From the NCBI GenBank assembly GCA_910586555.1, contig CAJUJY010000080.1:1-14390 (forward strand): a stretch of 14,390 nt of DNA. Reading direction: 5' to 3'. Positions 9,201-14,390 of the stretch are shown here, in pieces (positions within the stretch are counted from its first letter, which is position 1; the number at the start of each line of letters is the position of its first letter). The translations under genes and the position numbers were made by a program. Under the pieces are notes generated by a model. That model saw only the letters and a program-made list of their open reading frames with translations. It was not told the origin of the DNA and searched no databases. The stretch is from an uncultured Lachnospiraceae bacterium. Lineage in GTDB: Bacteria; Bacillota; Clostridia; Lachnospirales; Lachnospiraceae.

Positions 9201-9561
9201 CACTGTCCATAATTGTATATCGAAATGCACTTTCACCAATACTTTTAACACCTTCTGGTATAGAAATACTTTTAAGGTATATGCAATCTAAAAACGCAAT
9301 ATCACCTATACTGGTAACACCTTCTTCAATTATTACAGATTTAGCATACCGCCACTCCTCCGTTGACCCGTTTTCCATATTTCCAGTGCCAGAAATAGTG
9401 AGTGTACCACTGTCATCTAACACCCATGTTAAGTTCTTGCCCCATGTGCCTGATTTTTTAGAAGTTTCTGCTGCATATGCCGGCATATGTTGCAATGGTA
9501 CAGTTGTTATGCACATTGCTGCTGCCAGCATTACACTTAATAATTTTTTACTAAATCCCAC
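6247..9561 (-). CDS. Large secreted BspA-like leucine-rich-repeat (LRR_5) protein with propeller-like middle
   Basis: A 1104-residue exported protein of the BspA/LRR_5 type, which as a class mediates adhesion to host or matrix partners. The signal peptide ends at about AYA-AE (residue 30). LRR_5 units of 22-24 residues (IPDSV..IGDNAF..C..L pattern) run from about 75 to 415. About 480-900 is a beta-rich region with repeated four-strand-like blocks (GEDGYYYIIWG, KLPDGSYCVLWE), resembling a beta-propeller; I cannot assign its family. An Asn/Lys/Thr-rich linker (about 912-965) is followed by a second LRR_5 module (about 970-1104) with a basic end. No LPXTG motif or membrane anchor is seen, so display presumably uses the C-terminal module. 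The start is GTG with GGGAGG 7 bases upstream. It is monocistronic with a clear terminator. The ligand is unknown. Confidence 0.85.
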   Translation of the reverse strand: MGFSKKLLSVMLAAAMCITTVPLQHMPAYAAETSKKSGTWGKNLTWVLDDSGTLTISGTGNMENGSTEEWRYAKSVIIEEGVTSIGDIAFLDCIYLKSISIPEGVKSIGESAFRYTIMDSVEIPASVSEIGDNAFPSDGLQSIEVAENNSSYCTLDGILYSKDLSTIVKAPVNVESHTIPEGVKTICASAFYNCKNLKNISIPDSVISIGDYAFEGCGRLSGISISNNLTDIGIRAFNSTSYYYNPDNWENGALYMGNYLIDAQNVTGNYTVKDGTVLIGGGAFSINENVTGVTFPDSLIYINKNAFDFCNNLKGELKIPNSVVKIGKCAFRDCRSLTGNLVIPDSVTVIGDNAFDCCKGLTGNIVIPNSVTIIGDNAFSGCNGITGFTIPDSNIKLGYGAFSANNNVILNIAEGFYKIELDFSILPYRYKKINYKREVLNYNITDNTNGTVHYAEKQAVNVDSVEYNTYSDVTSFETFDETDKLQEAKSPDGRLFAFYGDKDFVTVIPENNGQEQIKITNKGFTFGAATIGEDGYYYIIWGRSIEDDVIESSMEEENVQICKYDNSGKLIKTLGLPVSYTEAQFPFSFSNANISYNKGFLCVIFGTRWTIRPSDGLHHQGSEFVGINTETMELAGFDSNVVSHEFGISIIPTDYGFAAIQRGDGGETRGISIGRYYLSDNKISTLEFAEEHVLLYHSSGQYGTNAHHLDGNVTYVHMGGLAKSNSTYAIAGKSEHLYTSDIYKQGKSENAHTGVYDVFVRIADLSLINNNNHDFAGTTRVDEFTGKDADYNMVWLTECNEKERAGNVKIVKLPDGSYCVLWEKMVYDEMGFLNFDSLRYVILDECGNTLRRETAIYGARLSCTSIQPVVQGNTLSWAVANKKDKNVIWYSVDLDKLEEYSESKVAEYKDKDKNNTVSNKDNTNNNTKEENNTEKNNNTDNNVKEDNNTNKNNSTNDNVKTTGTRFITRGLIYNKIAGSAKKVQFAGTTIKNGLTSFEIPSSVKISGKVYKVTSIADNALKGKSKLKKLKIGANIEHIGKGAFNGCKNLKSIIIKSKKLTLQKTGNNAFKGINSKAVVKVPKGKAVSYKEIIYTKGAGKGVKVK
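6690..6835. repeat. Low-complexity tract encoding the Asn-rich linker
   Basis: An imperfect run of TTATTAT and TGTATTATT units that on the minus strand reads as Asn/Asp/Lys/Thr/Glu codons (NNNT, DNN, KNNST patterns). It links the propeller-like region to the C-terminal LRR_5 module. Its repeat nature makes it likely to vary in length between strains. Confidence 0.7.
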
Positions 9562-10052
9562 TTTAAATCCTCCCTTTCAACCTGTTAATATTTGTTATTT
9601 TTAATTCCAGTGTATTCCATACTGTCAATTATAGCGCAAATAACCTGCTTTTAATAGCCAGTTTTTAAAAATATTTATAAATCCCAAATATAATTTTTTT
9701 CTTTTAAATATAATGTTTATAATATTTTCTCTATAGTTAAAATATTATAAAATACCATTCTGCTAATTATATATAAAATAAATATATTTAAAATACTTGG
9801 CTGGTAATAAATATTTTATAAAATAAAAATGGCTGCCGCACTAATAAAAATACGATATATAGTATTTTAGTAAATAAGTTTCCTATATATTGTATAATAT
9901 TTTCATAATACGGCAGCCCTTTTGCTATTATAAGTTAGTTATTAAATACCATTCTGTTTGTTATATATATCCTTAATAATATCCCTGCTGGTTTCTATAA
10001 TTTTAATGTGCTGTTTTATACTTTCTGCAACTGGTATTATTTTATAAATCCA
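9562..10052. other. AT-rich intergenic region with hairpin and direct repeats
   Basis: A 491-bp spacer between the two large surface-protein genes, with no protein gene recognised. Near 9561 it holds the leader of the LRR_5 gene; a lone TATAAT on the minus strand at 9628-9633 lacks a good -35, so the promoter is uncertain. The direct repeat AAATACCATTCTG occurs at 9750-9762 and 9944-9956, and each copy is followed within 4 bases by TTATATATA (AT..TTATATATA in both). A long imperfect hairpin lies between the copies at 9831-9918. On the minus strand the first 100 bases past 10053 form an open frame that continues that of the upstream gene. Confidence 0.6.
9831..9918. repeat. Long imperfect hairpin (possible terminator, MITE remnant or RNA)
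   Basis: Nested pairings are visible: GGCTGCCG (9831-9838) with CGGCAGCC (9911-9918), AAAAT (9847-9851) with ATTTT (9899-9903), and ATATATAG (9855-9862) with CTATATAT (9883-9890), around a 20-nt loop. On the minus strand the stem is followed by ATTTTTATTTTAT, so it could end the transcript of the gene that stops at 10053, about 135 bases earlier. The length and bulges are unusual for a simple terminator. Confidence 0.55.
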
Positions 10053-13000
10053 TTATAATTTCTTAAATTTACATTTTTTTGACATTCCTCTAGCCTGGAA
10101 TATTTTTTTATACAGTTTCAATTTGTTTTTAGCTGCTTTAACCTGTGGGCTTGAAAAGCCATTGCCAAATGCATTTTTGCCTATATTAGTTGCTTTAAGT
10201 TTATTAGTCTTTACAATTATTGTACGCAGTTTTTTACAGCCATAAAATGCTTTTGCACCTATTGAAGTTATATTTTTACCTATCTGTACAGATTTAAGTT
10301 TTTTATTGTTTTTAAATGCATTTTTTCCTACAGAAGTCACCTTATATACACTTCCATTTATTTTTACTGAATCTGGAATTGTAATATTAGCAGATGCTTG
10401 TTTTGTGCTTTCTATATATTTAACTGCTTTATTTTTACCAGTTTTAGTTACTTTATATACTGCTCCAGACTTTTTATCAACAACCTTTGCTCCTTTTTTA
10501 ATATTATTTTCTACACCTTCTGGTGCAGCAGTTGTTACAGGTGTATTAGATGTTTCTGGTATGGCACTTACCTGTGGTGTACTAGATGTTTCTGGTACAG
10601 TGCTTGCCTGTGGTGCTAAAGATGCTTCTGGTGCGGTGCTTGCCTGTGGTGTACCAGATGTTTCTGGCATAGCACTTGTTACAGGTGTACCAGATACTTC
10701 TGGTGCAGCAGTTGTTACAGGTATACCAGATGTTTCTGGTGTAGCAGACGGGGTTTGTGGATATGGAATAATTATACCTGTACTGCCACCAGGATTATTA
10801 TTATCTGGTTTATTATTATCTGGCTTGTTATTACCTGGTTTATTACTTTCTGTTTTATCAGATTTTATAATATAATTATTTGTATATGCATTTACAGAGC
10901 CATCTGCCCCTTTTATGAAGAAGTTATATTTTTTATCTGGCGATAATCCTTCCAGGTCAGATTCTGTAAAATTATATCCTGGTTCTGGTACAGTAATTGT
11001 TTTTATTGTTTCTATATCATTATACCAGCCAGTTATTGTAACTGTTGCTGGAAATGCACTTTCACTTCCATATACTGTAGTAAAACCAGTACCTGTACTT
11101 GTATCATAATAATAATAATCATTAGGTGCAATATTTTCATTATTCCCAAGGGCAATAAAACTACTGTTCCTGTGGCTGTTCTTTATATATTCTGGCCTGT
11201 AAATATTACTGCTATCATATTCTGTACTATAGAAACTTTCTTCAGGATGTTCACTATCAGCTATAATTGTATCCTCTTCCTTGCCATCCCCATAATAAAG
11301 ATACACTTCACAATAATTAATATTAGCAAGTTTTTGTTTTACAGAGCCAGAAAAGTTAATAACTCTGTAAAACTTTTTACCAGTAATAGTAAAATCATTA
11401 TTTGCAGACTTATATGTACCTATTTCTTCTCCCTGCAAACCAAGTATCTTAACTTTAAGCTTGTCTTTAATCTTTAAATTATCTTCCCCACAATAATAAT
11501 CTGCAATTTCTTCTGATGGAAAACACATTAATATTTCCCCTGAAGCTAAATAATTATGCTGGCTTTTAAGACACATTCTGCTTCTGTCTGCAATATTAAA
11601 ATAACAGCTAATATTATTAAGGTCTTCACCGTCAATATCAATATTATCATTAAAATAAATATTACCCTGGTAAGGGTTAAAGTACAGATAGTACATGCTT
11701 TTATTATTAAGGCTGCCCTTATAAGTTCCATTATATGATAAACTGCCATTTTCATTTTTAAGTGATAATTCTACTGTTCCAATTTTATTTTCATCTATGT
11801 CATCATCATCGTCATAAACATGTTTATTATAGATAGTAGCAGTGCAGGTATCTTTTAATTTATCTTCATTATAACATTTAAACTTTATGGAAAATTCAAA
11901 TTCTTTACTATCTGGCAGATATGGACTTTTATCCATATAATAATAACAATCCCTTATCCAGTTATGTTCTAAATCTGGATTACAAACACTTAAATGTCTG
12001 TAACCTGGAAAATAACTGGGATTAAATATTGAAAAACTGGTATTTATTTTTCCATTAATATCTGCATAAGTAATATATACATAGTACCATACTTCTGTAT
12101 TCTGCCTTAGCGTTCCATCTTCAAGTTCTTTTTTAAGCGGAATTACTGCAACATGGTTATTATCTGCTATAATACCTCCTCCAGAAGTACAGACTGTCCC
12201 GCCATAATACCGTATTTCGTAAGATATTGCAGAGCCGGATAGGATATTAGCATCATAATATTCTATAGAATCAGTTTTATAATTCCAGGTACAAGTTGCA
12301 GAATATATATTATCCTTATAAGTATCATTATGGATATAATAATATCTGGCAGCATTTTCACTTATAACATCTATACCATTTCCAGAATAATTATACAAAA
12401 TATTATAAGAACCATTAGCAGGCTTTCCATTATTGCACTGTACATAATAAACAGCAGAGTTATTATATTCCTGTATAAATTTTACACTTGAACCTAGTAC
12501 CTTCCCTGTTTCATTGTCTATAAGGCTAAGTGATAATTTATTAAAGTCAGTATTATATGCCTGTACTTTTACTTTACAAATATTATCAGCAGTATATCCA
12601 GAAGACTCGTCAGCTTCTTTAATATATGGTTTATCTGTTACAGTAAATTTTATACCTGTTTTATACATTTTACCATCAATATAATAAACTGCTTCTAATT
12701 CCTCACCTGCTTCTAATTCCCTTGTACAGTAAACTTTACAGTCTGCATGGTATATATCCATGCCCTTTAGAGAATAAGAACTCCTTAGTATATTATCATA
12801 CCTTTTATCTTCATCATTATCACTAAAGTATTCACCCCATTTAGTGTTAGTGCAGGCAGCAGCCTGTCCGTTTTTATCAATTAAGGAAACATTACTAACT
12901 GAATAACCTTTGCTGCTGTCATCATCATCATCATCTTTATCCTTATCTGGAACTGTAGTATTGTGTACATATAAATCCAGATAATAAGCTCCTTCACCAG

Positions 13001-13547
13001 TTGGAAGGTAATTACATAAAGCCCATGATTCCTGTTCTATAAATGTTACTGTTTTTTCAACAGAATAAAGTGTAATGCCATCTGTACCTTCCCCTGATGG
13101 TACATATTTTACTGAAAAATCCAGATTATAACTCTGACCGTTTTCAAAACCAGTACAATCCTTAATTTCAAAAGAACCAAAGTTTTCTTCTGCAATAAAT
13201 TCTGTTCCGTCTTCCTTTGTAATTACCAGCTTTAAATTCTGCCTGTTAGCTTCTGGGCCTTCCTCCCCTTCATATGGTGAATGGTATACAACACCTGTTG
13301 CATCATATTCAGCATATATAGGAAACTTCCCGTCTATGCCATAATATGTACCAGCAGTTGTTAAGCTATTAATTTTAATATCACATTCCTCTTTATTATC
13401 TTGTGTTTTAATTACTTCATCCTCTGCTGCCACCCCTGTTTCTTCTGCATCTGCGGATACTGCCGGCAAAGCCAGGCTTGTTAATGGCGTAACACTTGTA
13501 ATACAAGCAGCCAGAAGCACAGGGATAATTCTTTTTCCTAATCTCAT
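10053..13547 (-). CDS. Large secreted protein of unknown body with repeat linker and C-terminal LRR_5 module
   Basis: A 1164-residue exported protein I do not recognise as a whole. The signal peptide (basic MRLGKR, hydrophobic core) ends near ALPAVSA-DA, about residue 33. About 45-890 is Tyr/Asn/Asp-rich and predicted mostly beta, looking like several Ig-like or fibronectin-like sandwiches in series (SPDKKYNFFIKGADGSV near the end is typical). It has Asp runs at about 200-207 and 577-582 that could bind calcium, and more cysteines than usual for an exported Firmicutes protein. A linker follows: NNKPD repeats (about 900-920), then six 12-residue PETSGTPVTTAA-like repeats (about 938-1010). The end (about 1030-1164) is an LRR_5 module homologous to that of the 6247-9561 protein. 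No sortase motif is seen. ATG start with GGAGG 7 bases upstream. Adhesin or surface scaffold is inference. Confidence 0.8.
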   Translation of the reverse strand: MRLGKRIIPVLLAACITSVTPLTSLALPAVSADAEETGVAAEDEVIKTQDNKEECDIKINSLTTAGTYYGIDGKFPIYAEYDATGVVYHSPYEGEEGPEANRQNLKLVITKEDGTEFIAEENFGSFEIKDCTGFENGQSYNLDFSVKYVPSGEGTDGITLYSVEKTVTFIEQESWALCNYLPTGEGAYYLDLYVHNTTVPDKDKDDDDDDSSKGYSVSNVSLIDKNGQAAACTNTKWGEYFSDNDEDKRYDNILRSSYSLKGMDIYHADCKVYCTRELEAGEELEAVYYIDGKMYKTGIKFTVTDKPYIKEADESSGYTADNICKVKVQAYNTDFNKLSLSLIDNETGKVLGSSVKFIQEYNNSAVYYVQCNNGKPANGSYNILYNYSGNGIDVISENAARYYYIHNDTYKDNIYSATCTWNYKTDSIEYYDANILSGSAISYEIRYYGGTVCTSGGGIIADNNHVAVIPLKKELEDGTLRQNTEVWYYVYITYADINGKINTSFSIFNPSYFPGYRHLSVCNPDLEHNWIRDCYYYMDKSPYLPDSKEFEFSIKFKCYNEDKLKDTCTATIYNKHVYDDDDDIDENKIGTVELSLKNENGSLSYNGTYKGSLNNKSMYYLYFNPYQGNIYFNDNIDIDGEDLNNISCYFNIADRSRMCLKSQHNYLASGEILMCFPSEEIADYYCGEDNLKIKDKLKVKILGLQGEEIGTYKSANNDFTITGKKFYRVINFSGSVKQKLANINYCEVYLYYGDGKEEDTIIADSEHPEESFYSTEYDSSNIYRPEYIKNSHRNSSFIALGNNENIAPNDYYYYDTSTGTGFTTVYGSESAFPATVTITGWYNDIETIKTITVPEPGYNFTESDLEGLSPDKKYNFFIKGADGSVNAYTNNYIIKSDKTESNKPGNNKPDNNKPDNNNPGGSTGIIIPYPQTPSATPETSGIPVTTAAPEVSGTPVTSAMPETSGTPQASTAPEASLAPQASTVPETSSTPQVSAIPETSNTPVTTAAPEGVENNIKKGAKVVDKKSGAVYKVTKTGKNKAVKYIESTKQASANITIPDSVKINGSVYKVTSVGKNAFKNNKKLKSVQIGKNITSIGAKAFYGCKKLRTIIVKTNKLKATNIGKNAFGNGFSSPQVKAAKNKLKLYKKIFQARGMSKKCKFKKL
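10519..10746. repeat. 36-bp tandem repeat (six units plus a partial) in the linker
   Basis: Units start at 10519, 10555, 10591, 10627, 10663 and 10699, with a partial unit at 10735; each begins TCTGGT or TCTGGC. On the minus strand each encodes 12 residues of the form PETSGTPVTTAA. Units 1 and 6 are nearly identical (TCTGGTGCAGCAGTTGTTAC in both) while the middle units differ, which points to duplication by slippage or recombination. Being an exact multiple of three, gain or loss of units keeps the frame. Confidence 0.9.
10786..10845. repeat. 15-bp tandem repeat encoding NNKPD units
   Basis: Four 15-bp units (consensus TTATCTGGTTTATTA, starting at 10786, 10801, 10816 and 10831) encode NNNPG, NNKPD, NNKPD and NNKPG on the minus strand. 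They form the N-terminal part of the Pro-rich linker. Confidence 0.8.
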
Positions 13548-13636
13548 AAACTTTCCTCCATTCTACATAAATTTTTTACATTGTTTATAATAAAATTTCA
13601 GCATAAATTATATAACTTTGCTAAAATTTCCAAATC

Positions 13637-13663
13637 ATTATACCCCCCTCGGTACTATGTCAA
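13637..13663 (-). promoter_or_regulatory. Promoter of the 1164-residue surface-protein gene
   Basis: On the minus strand TTGACA (13658-13663) and TATAAT (13637-13642) are both perfect but spaced by only 15 bases, which usually weakens a promoter or makes it depend on an activator. The spacer carries a G run and the imperfect palindrome TACC-CCCCTC-GGTA (13641-13654 on the plus strand), a plausible operator. The leader is about 83 nt. Confidence 0.65.
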
Positions 13664-13694
13664 GACAGACAAGCAATAAAACTACGTCTGTTTT

Positions 13695-13740
13695 ATAAAC
13701 TTTTAATTATGTGTAAACAAAAGATAATTTATAGTTATCC
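13695..13740 (+). repeat. Left terminal inverted repeat
   Basis: Pairs with 14256-14301. The inner 19 bases (13722-13740, ending TTTATAGTTATCC) are an exact match, and the five mismatches fall in the outer part. Pairing stops at 13694, where the next base no longer complements 14302. Confidence 0.85.
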
Positions 13741-13744
13741 TGTA

Positions 13745-13772
13745 TTGACAACCTGTTTTATCTGCCTATACC
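13745..13772 (+). promoter_or_regulatory. Candidate plus-strand promoter for the first structured element
   Basis: A perfect TTGACA (13745-13750) is followed after 16 bases by TATACC (13767-13772), a 4/6 match to the -10. The palindrome CCTATA-CCACA-TATAGG (13765-13781) covers the -10 and start point and could be an operator. Transcription from here would run into the element at 13829. The weak -10 keeps confidence modest. Confidence 0.45.
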
Positions 13773-13828
13773 ACATATAGGTAAATGCTATTATCAATTT
13801 GCTTTTTTGTATATACCAGAGGCTGTGT

Positions 13829-13994
13829 ACATGCAACAGTTTTATATATTTTCTGTAGCAGGCACGTTCCCACTACGATAGGCGCACAACACTATATATA
13901 GTGTTAGCAGTGCATAAAGCCTGGAAATACCAGGCTTAAACACTGGTGGCGCTATAGTGCCTTTTACAGAAAATATATAAAACTGTTTGCATGT
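13829..13994 (+). ncRNA. Structured element 1, unrecognised RNA family
   Basis: The closing helix pairs 13829-13857 with 13965-13994: 29 bp interrupted by one extra base. Inside are AGGCAC/GTGCCT (13860-13865 with 13957-13962), ATAG-CGC/GCGCTAT (13878-13885 with 13949-13955, one bulged G), a hairpin AACACTA-TATA-TAGTGTT (13888-13905), CAGTG/CACTG (13908-13912 with 13941-13945), and AAGCCTGG/CCAGGCTT (13917-13924 with 13930-13937). A 12-nt unpaired stretch (13866-13877) faces no partner. The CATA/AAA internal loop and the following GGYGG are shared with element 2. The plus strand is preferred because of the promoter upstream, but the fold alone does not set the strand. The family is unknown; 6S RNA, T-box and retron RNA were considered and do not fit. 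A role as folded DNA is possible. Confidence 0.65.
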
Positions 13995-14043
13995 TCTTAC
14001 GTTCCAGGGGAAATATTTTTATAAACTGCCAAAACGTATATTA

Positions 14044-14219
14044 CCTGGCAAGTTCCAAATGTGTTTCCAATGAACAAGCTGTACGAAACCGCCGGTGTTT
14101 AAGCCCTGTATTAAATGCTTCAAAGAAGCTTTTTCTTTGAAGCATAAGGGCTTTATGCACCGCTGCGTGTGAGTCCAAGCGCAAGCGGGCTGTTCAGGGG
14201 ACACTTTGGAACTGCCAGG
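14044..14219 (-). ncRNA. Structured element 2, inverted homologue of element 1
   Basis: The closing helix pairs 14044-14079 with 14189-14219, with small bulges at 14051, 14060, 14069-14070 and 14077. It includes CCTGGCA/TGCCAGG, GTTCCAAA/TTTGGAAC and GTGT/ACAC. Inside are CGGTG/CACCG (14093-14097 with 14158-14162), AAGCCCT/AGGGCTT (14101-14107 with 14147-14153) and a perfect 13-bp apical hairpin (14115-14127 with 14133-14145) that element 1 lacks. Read on the minus strand, it carries GTGCATAAAGCC and GGCTTAAACACCGGCGG in the same order as element 1. The differences in the helices are compensatory. The minus strand is assigned only by homology to element 1; no clear promoter was found on this side. 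Confidence 0.65.
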
Positions 14220-14255
14220 GCATAATATTTTAACCTCCCATTTAAAATAAACCGT

Positions 14256-14301
14256 GGATAACTATAAATTATCTCCTGTTTATATATAATTAAAAATTTA
14301 T
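14256..14301 (-). repeat. Right terminal inverted repeat
   Basis: Partner of 13695-13740. It begins GGATAACTATAAATTATCT, the exact complement of the inner left repeat. It ends 36 bases outside the closing helix of element 2, whereas the left repeat ends 88 bases outside element 1, so the two halves are not symmetrical in length. Confidence 0.85.
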
Positions 14302-14322
14302 GAAGCGGCCGTGACAATAAAA

Positions 14323-14377
14323 CATGTCCACATGCACACGGAAATCAATTTTCAAAAAGTTAAAGATAAGATATAAT
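14323..14377 (+). promoter_or_regulatory. Possible promoter leading out of the window
   Basis: TATAAT at 14372-14377 has no good -35. Upstream lies the palindrome CATGT-CC-ACATG (14323-14334), which could be an operator. Both would serve a gene beyond the right edge. No coding start is visible before the window ends. Confidence 0.25.
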
Positions 14378-14390
14378 GAAGGCATGGATA

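Larger units (their letters stand above)
13695..14301. mobile_element. Inverted-repeat-bounded block with two inverted structured elements (MITE-like or cassette)
   Basis: A 607-bp block bounded by 46-base inverted repeats that match at 41 positions (13695-13740 and 14256-14301). It holds two structured elements, at 13829-13994 and 14044-14219, that are homologous to each other in opposite orientation. The block therefore looks like two diverged inverted copies of one unit placed head to head. No transposase or convincing protein gene lies inside. No target-site duplication could be identified at the borders. It could be a non-autonomous mobile element, an inverted duplication of an RNA gene, or a regulatory cassette upstream of the surface-protein gene. 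Confidence 0.6.

Noticed and set aside
9625..9663. TTGACA next to TATAAT upstream of the LRR_5 gene as one promoter
   Set aside because: On the minus strand the TATAAT comes before the TTGACA, so they cannot form a pair. Neither has a good partner at the right distance.
10306..10875. A 189-codon plus-strand frame with repeated GVPDVSG-like units
   Set aside because: It is the complement of the 36-bp repeat and LRR_5 end of the minus-strand gene; the periodicity is inherited from that gene.
13829..13994. T-box leader
   Set aside because: A GGTGG is present, but the ACCGCG part of the T-box, a terminator hairpin and a downstream amino-acid gene are all missing.
14019..14204. A 61-codon minus-strand frame across structured element 2
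   Set aside because: It runs through all the covarying helices, lacks a good ribosome site, and is explained by the RNA-like structure; element 1 has no matching frame.
13829..14219. 6S RNA identity for the elements
   Set aside because: The size and long closing stem, and the segment GCAAGCGGGC in element 2, recall 6S RNA. However, the conserved internal blocks do not match, element 1 lacks the segment, and two inverted neighbouring copies would be unusual.
13829..14219. Retron RNA or integron attC site
   Set aside because: There is no reverse transcriptase or integrase in the window. The inverted ends and a TTAGC are not enough, and attC core boxes were not found.

Overview
The window is AT-rich (about one third G+C by eye), has strong AGGAGG-type ribosome binding sites and near-consensus sigma-A promoters. 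It carries BspA-like LRR_5 surface proteins and an Rpn-family protein typical of gut Lachnospiraceae. I infer a low-GC Clostridia genome, most likely Lachnospiraceae; this comes from gene content, not from a marker gene.

Layout, left to right. (1) 184-1467, minus: a membrane-anchored methyl-accepting-chemotaxis-type signalling protein without an extracellular sensor domain. (2) 1657-5541, plus: a complete potABCD operon (ATPase, two permeases, substrate-binding lipoprotein) for spermidine/putrescine uptake. It diverges from the chemotaxis gene, and each side has its own consensus promoter. The gene ends overlap or nearly touch, so one transcript is expected. (3) 5604-6101, minus: an Rpn/PD-(D/E)XK nuclease-family gene that keeps both ends but seems to lack its middle. 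(4) 6247-9561, minus: a 1104-residue secreted protein with an LRR_5 block, a propeller-like middle, an Asn-rich linker and a C-terminal LRR_5 module. (5) 9562-10052: a very AT-rich spacer with a long imperfect hairpin between short direct repeats. (6) 10053-13547, minus: a 1164-residue secreted protein of unknown body, with a 12-residue Pro/Thr/Ser repeat linker and a C-terminal module homologous to that of the previous protein. (7) 13695-14301: a gene-poor block of about 607 bp bounded by 46-bp imperfect inverted repeats. Inside are two large structured elements that are homologous to each other and point in opposite directions.

The most unusual part is region 7. The two elements share the internal-loop blocks GTGCATAAAGCC and GGCTTAAACACYGGYGG, while the helices around them differ by compensatory base pairs. 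That is the signature of a conserved structured RNA, or of a folded single-stranded DNA. I do not recognise the family. The inverted-repeat borders make the block look like a small non-autonomous mobile element or cassette.

The pot genes form a single uptake system. The two large surface proteins probably share one way of being displayed at the cell surface through their common C-terminal module. No functional link between these groups is visible in the sequence.
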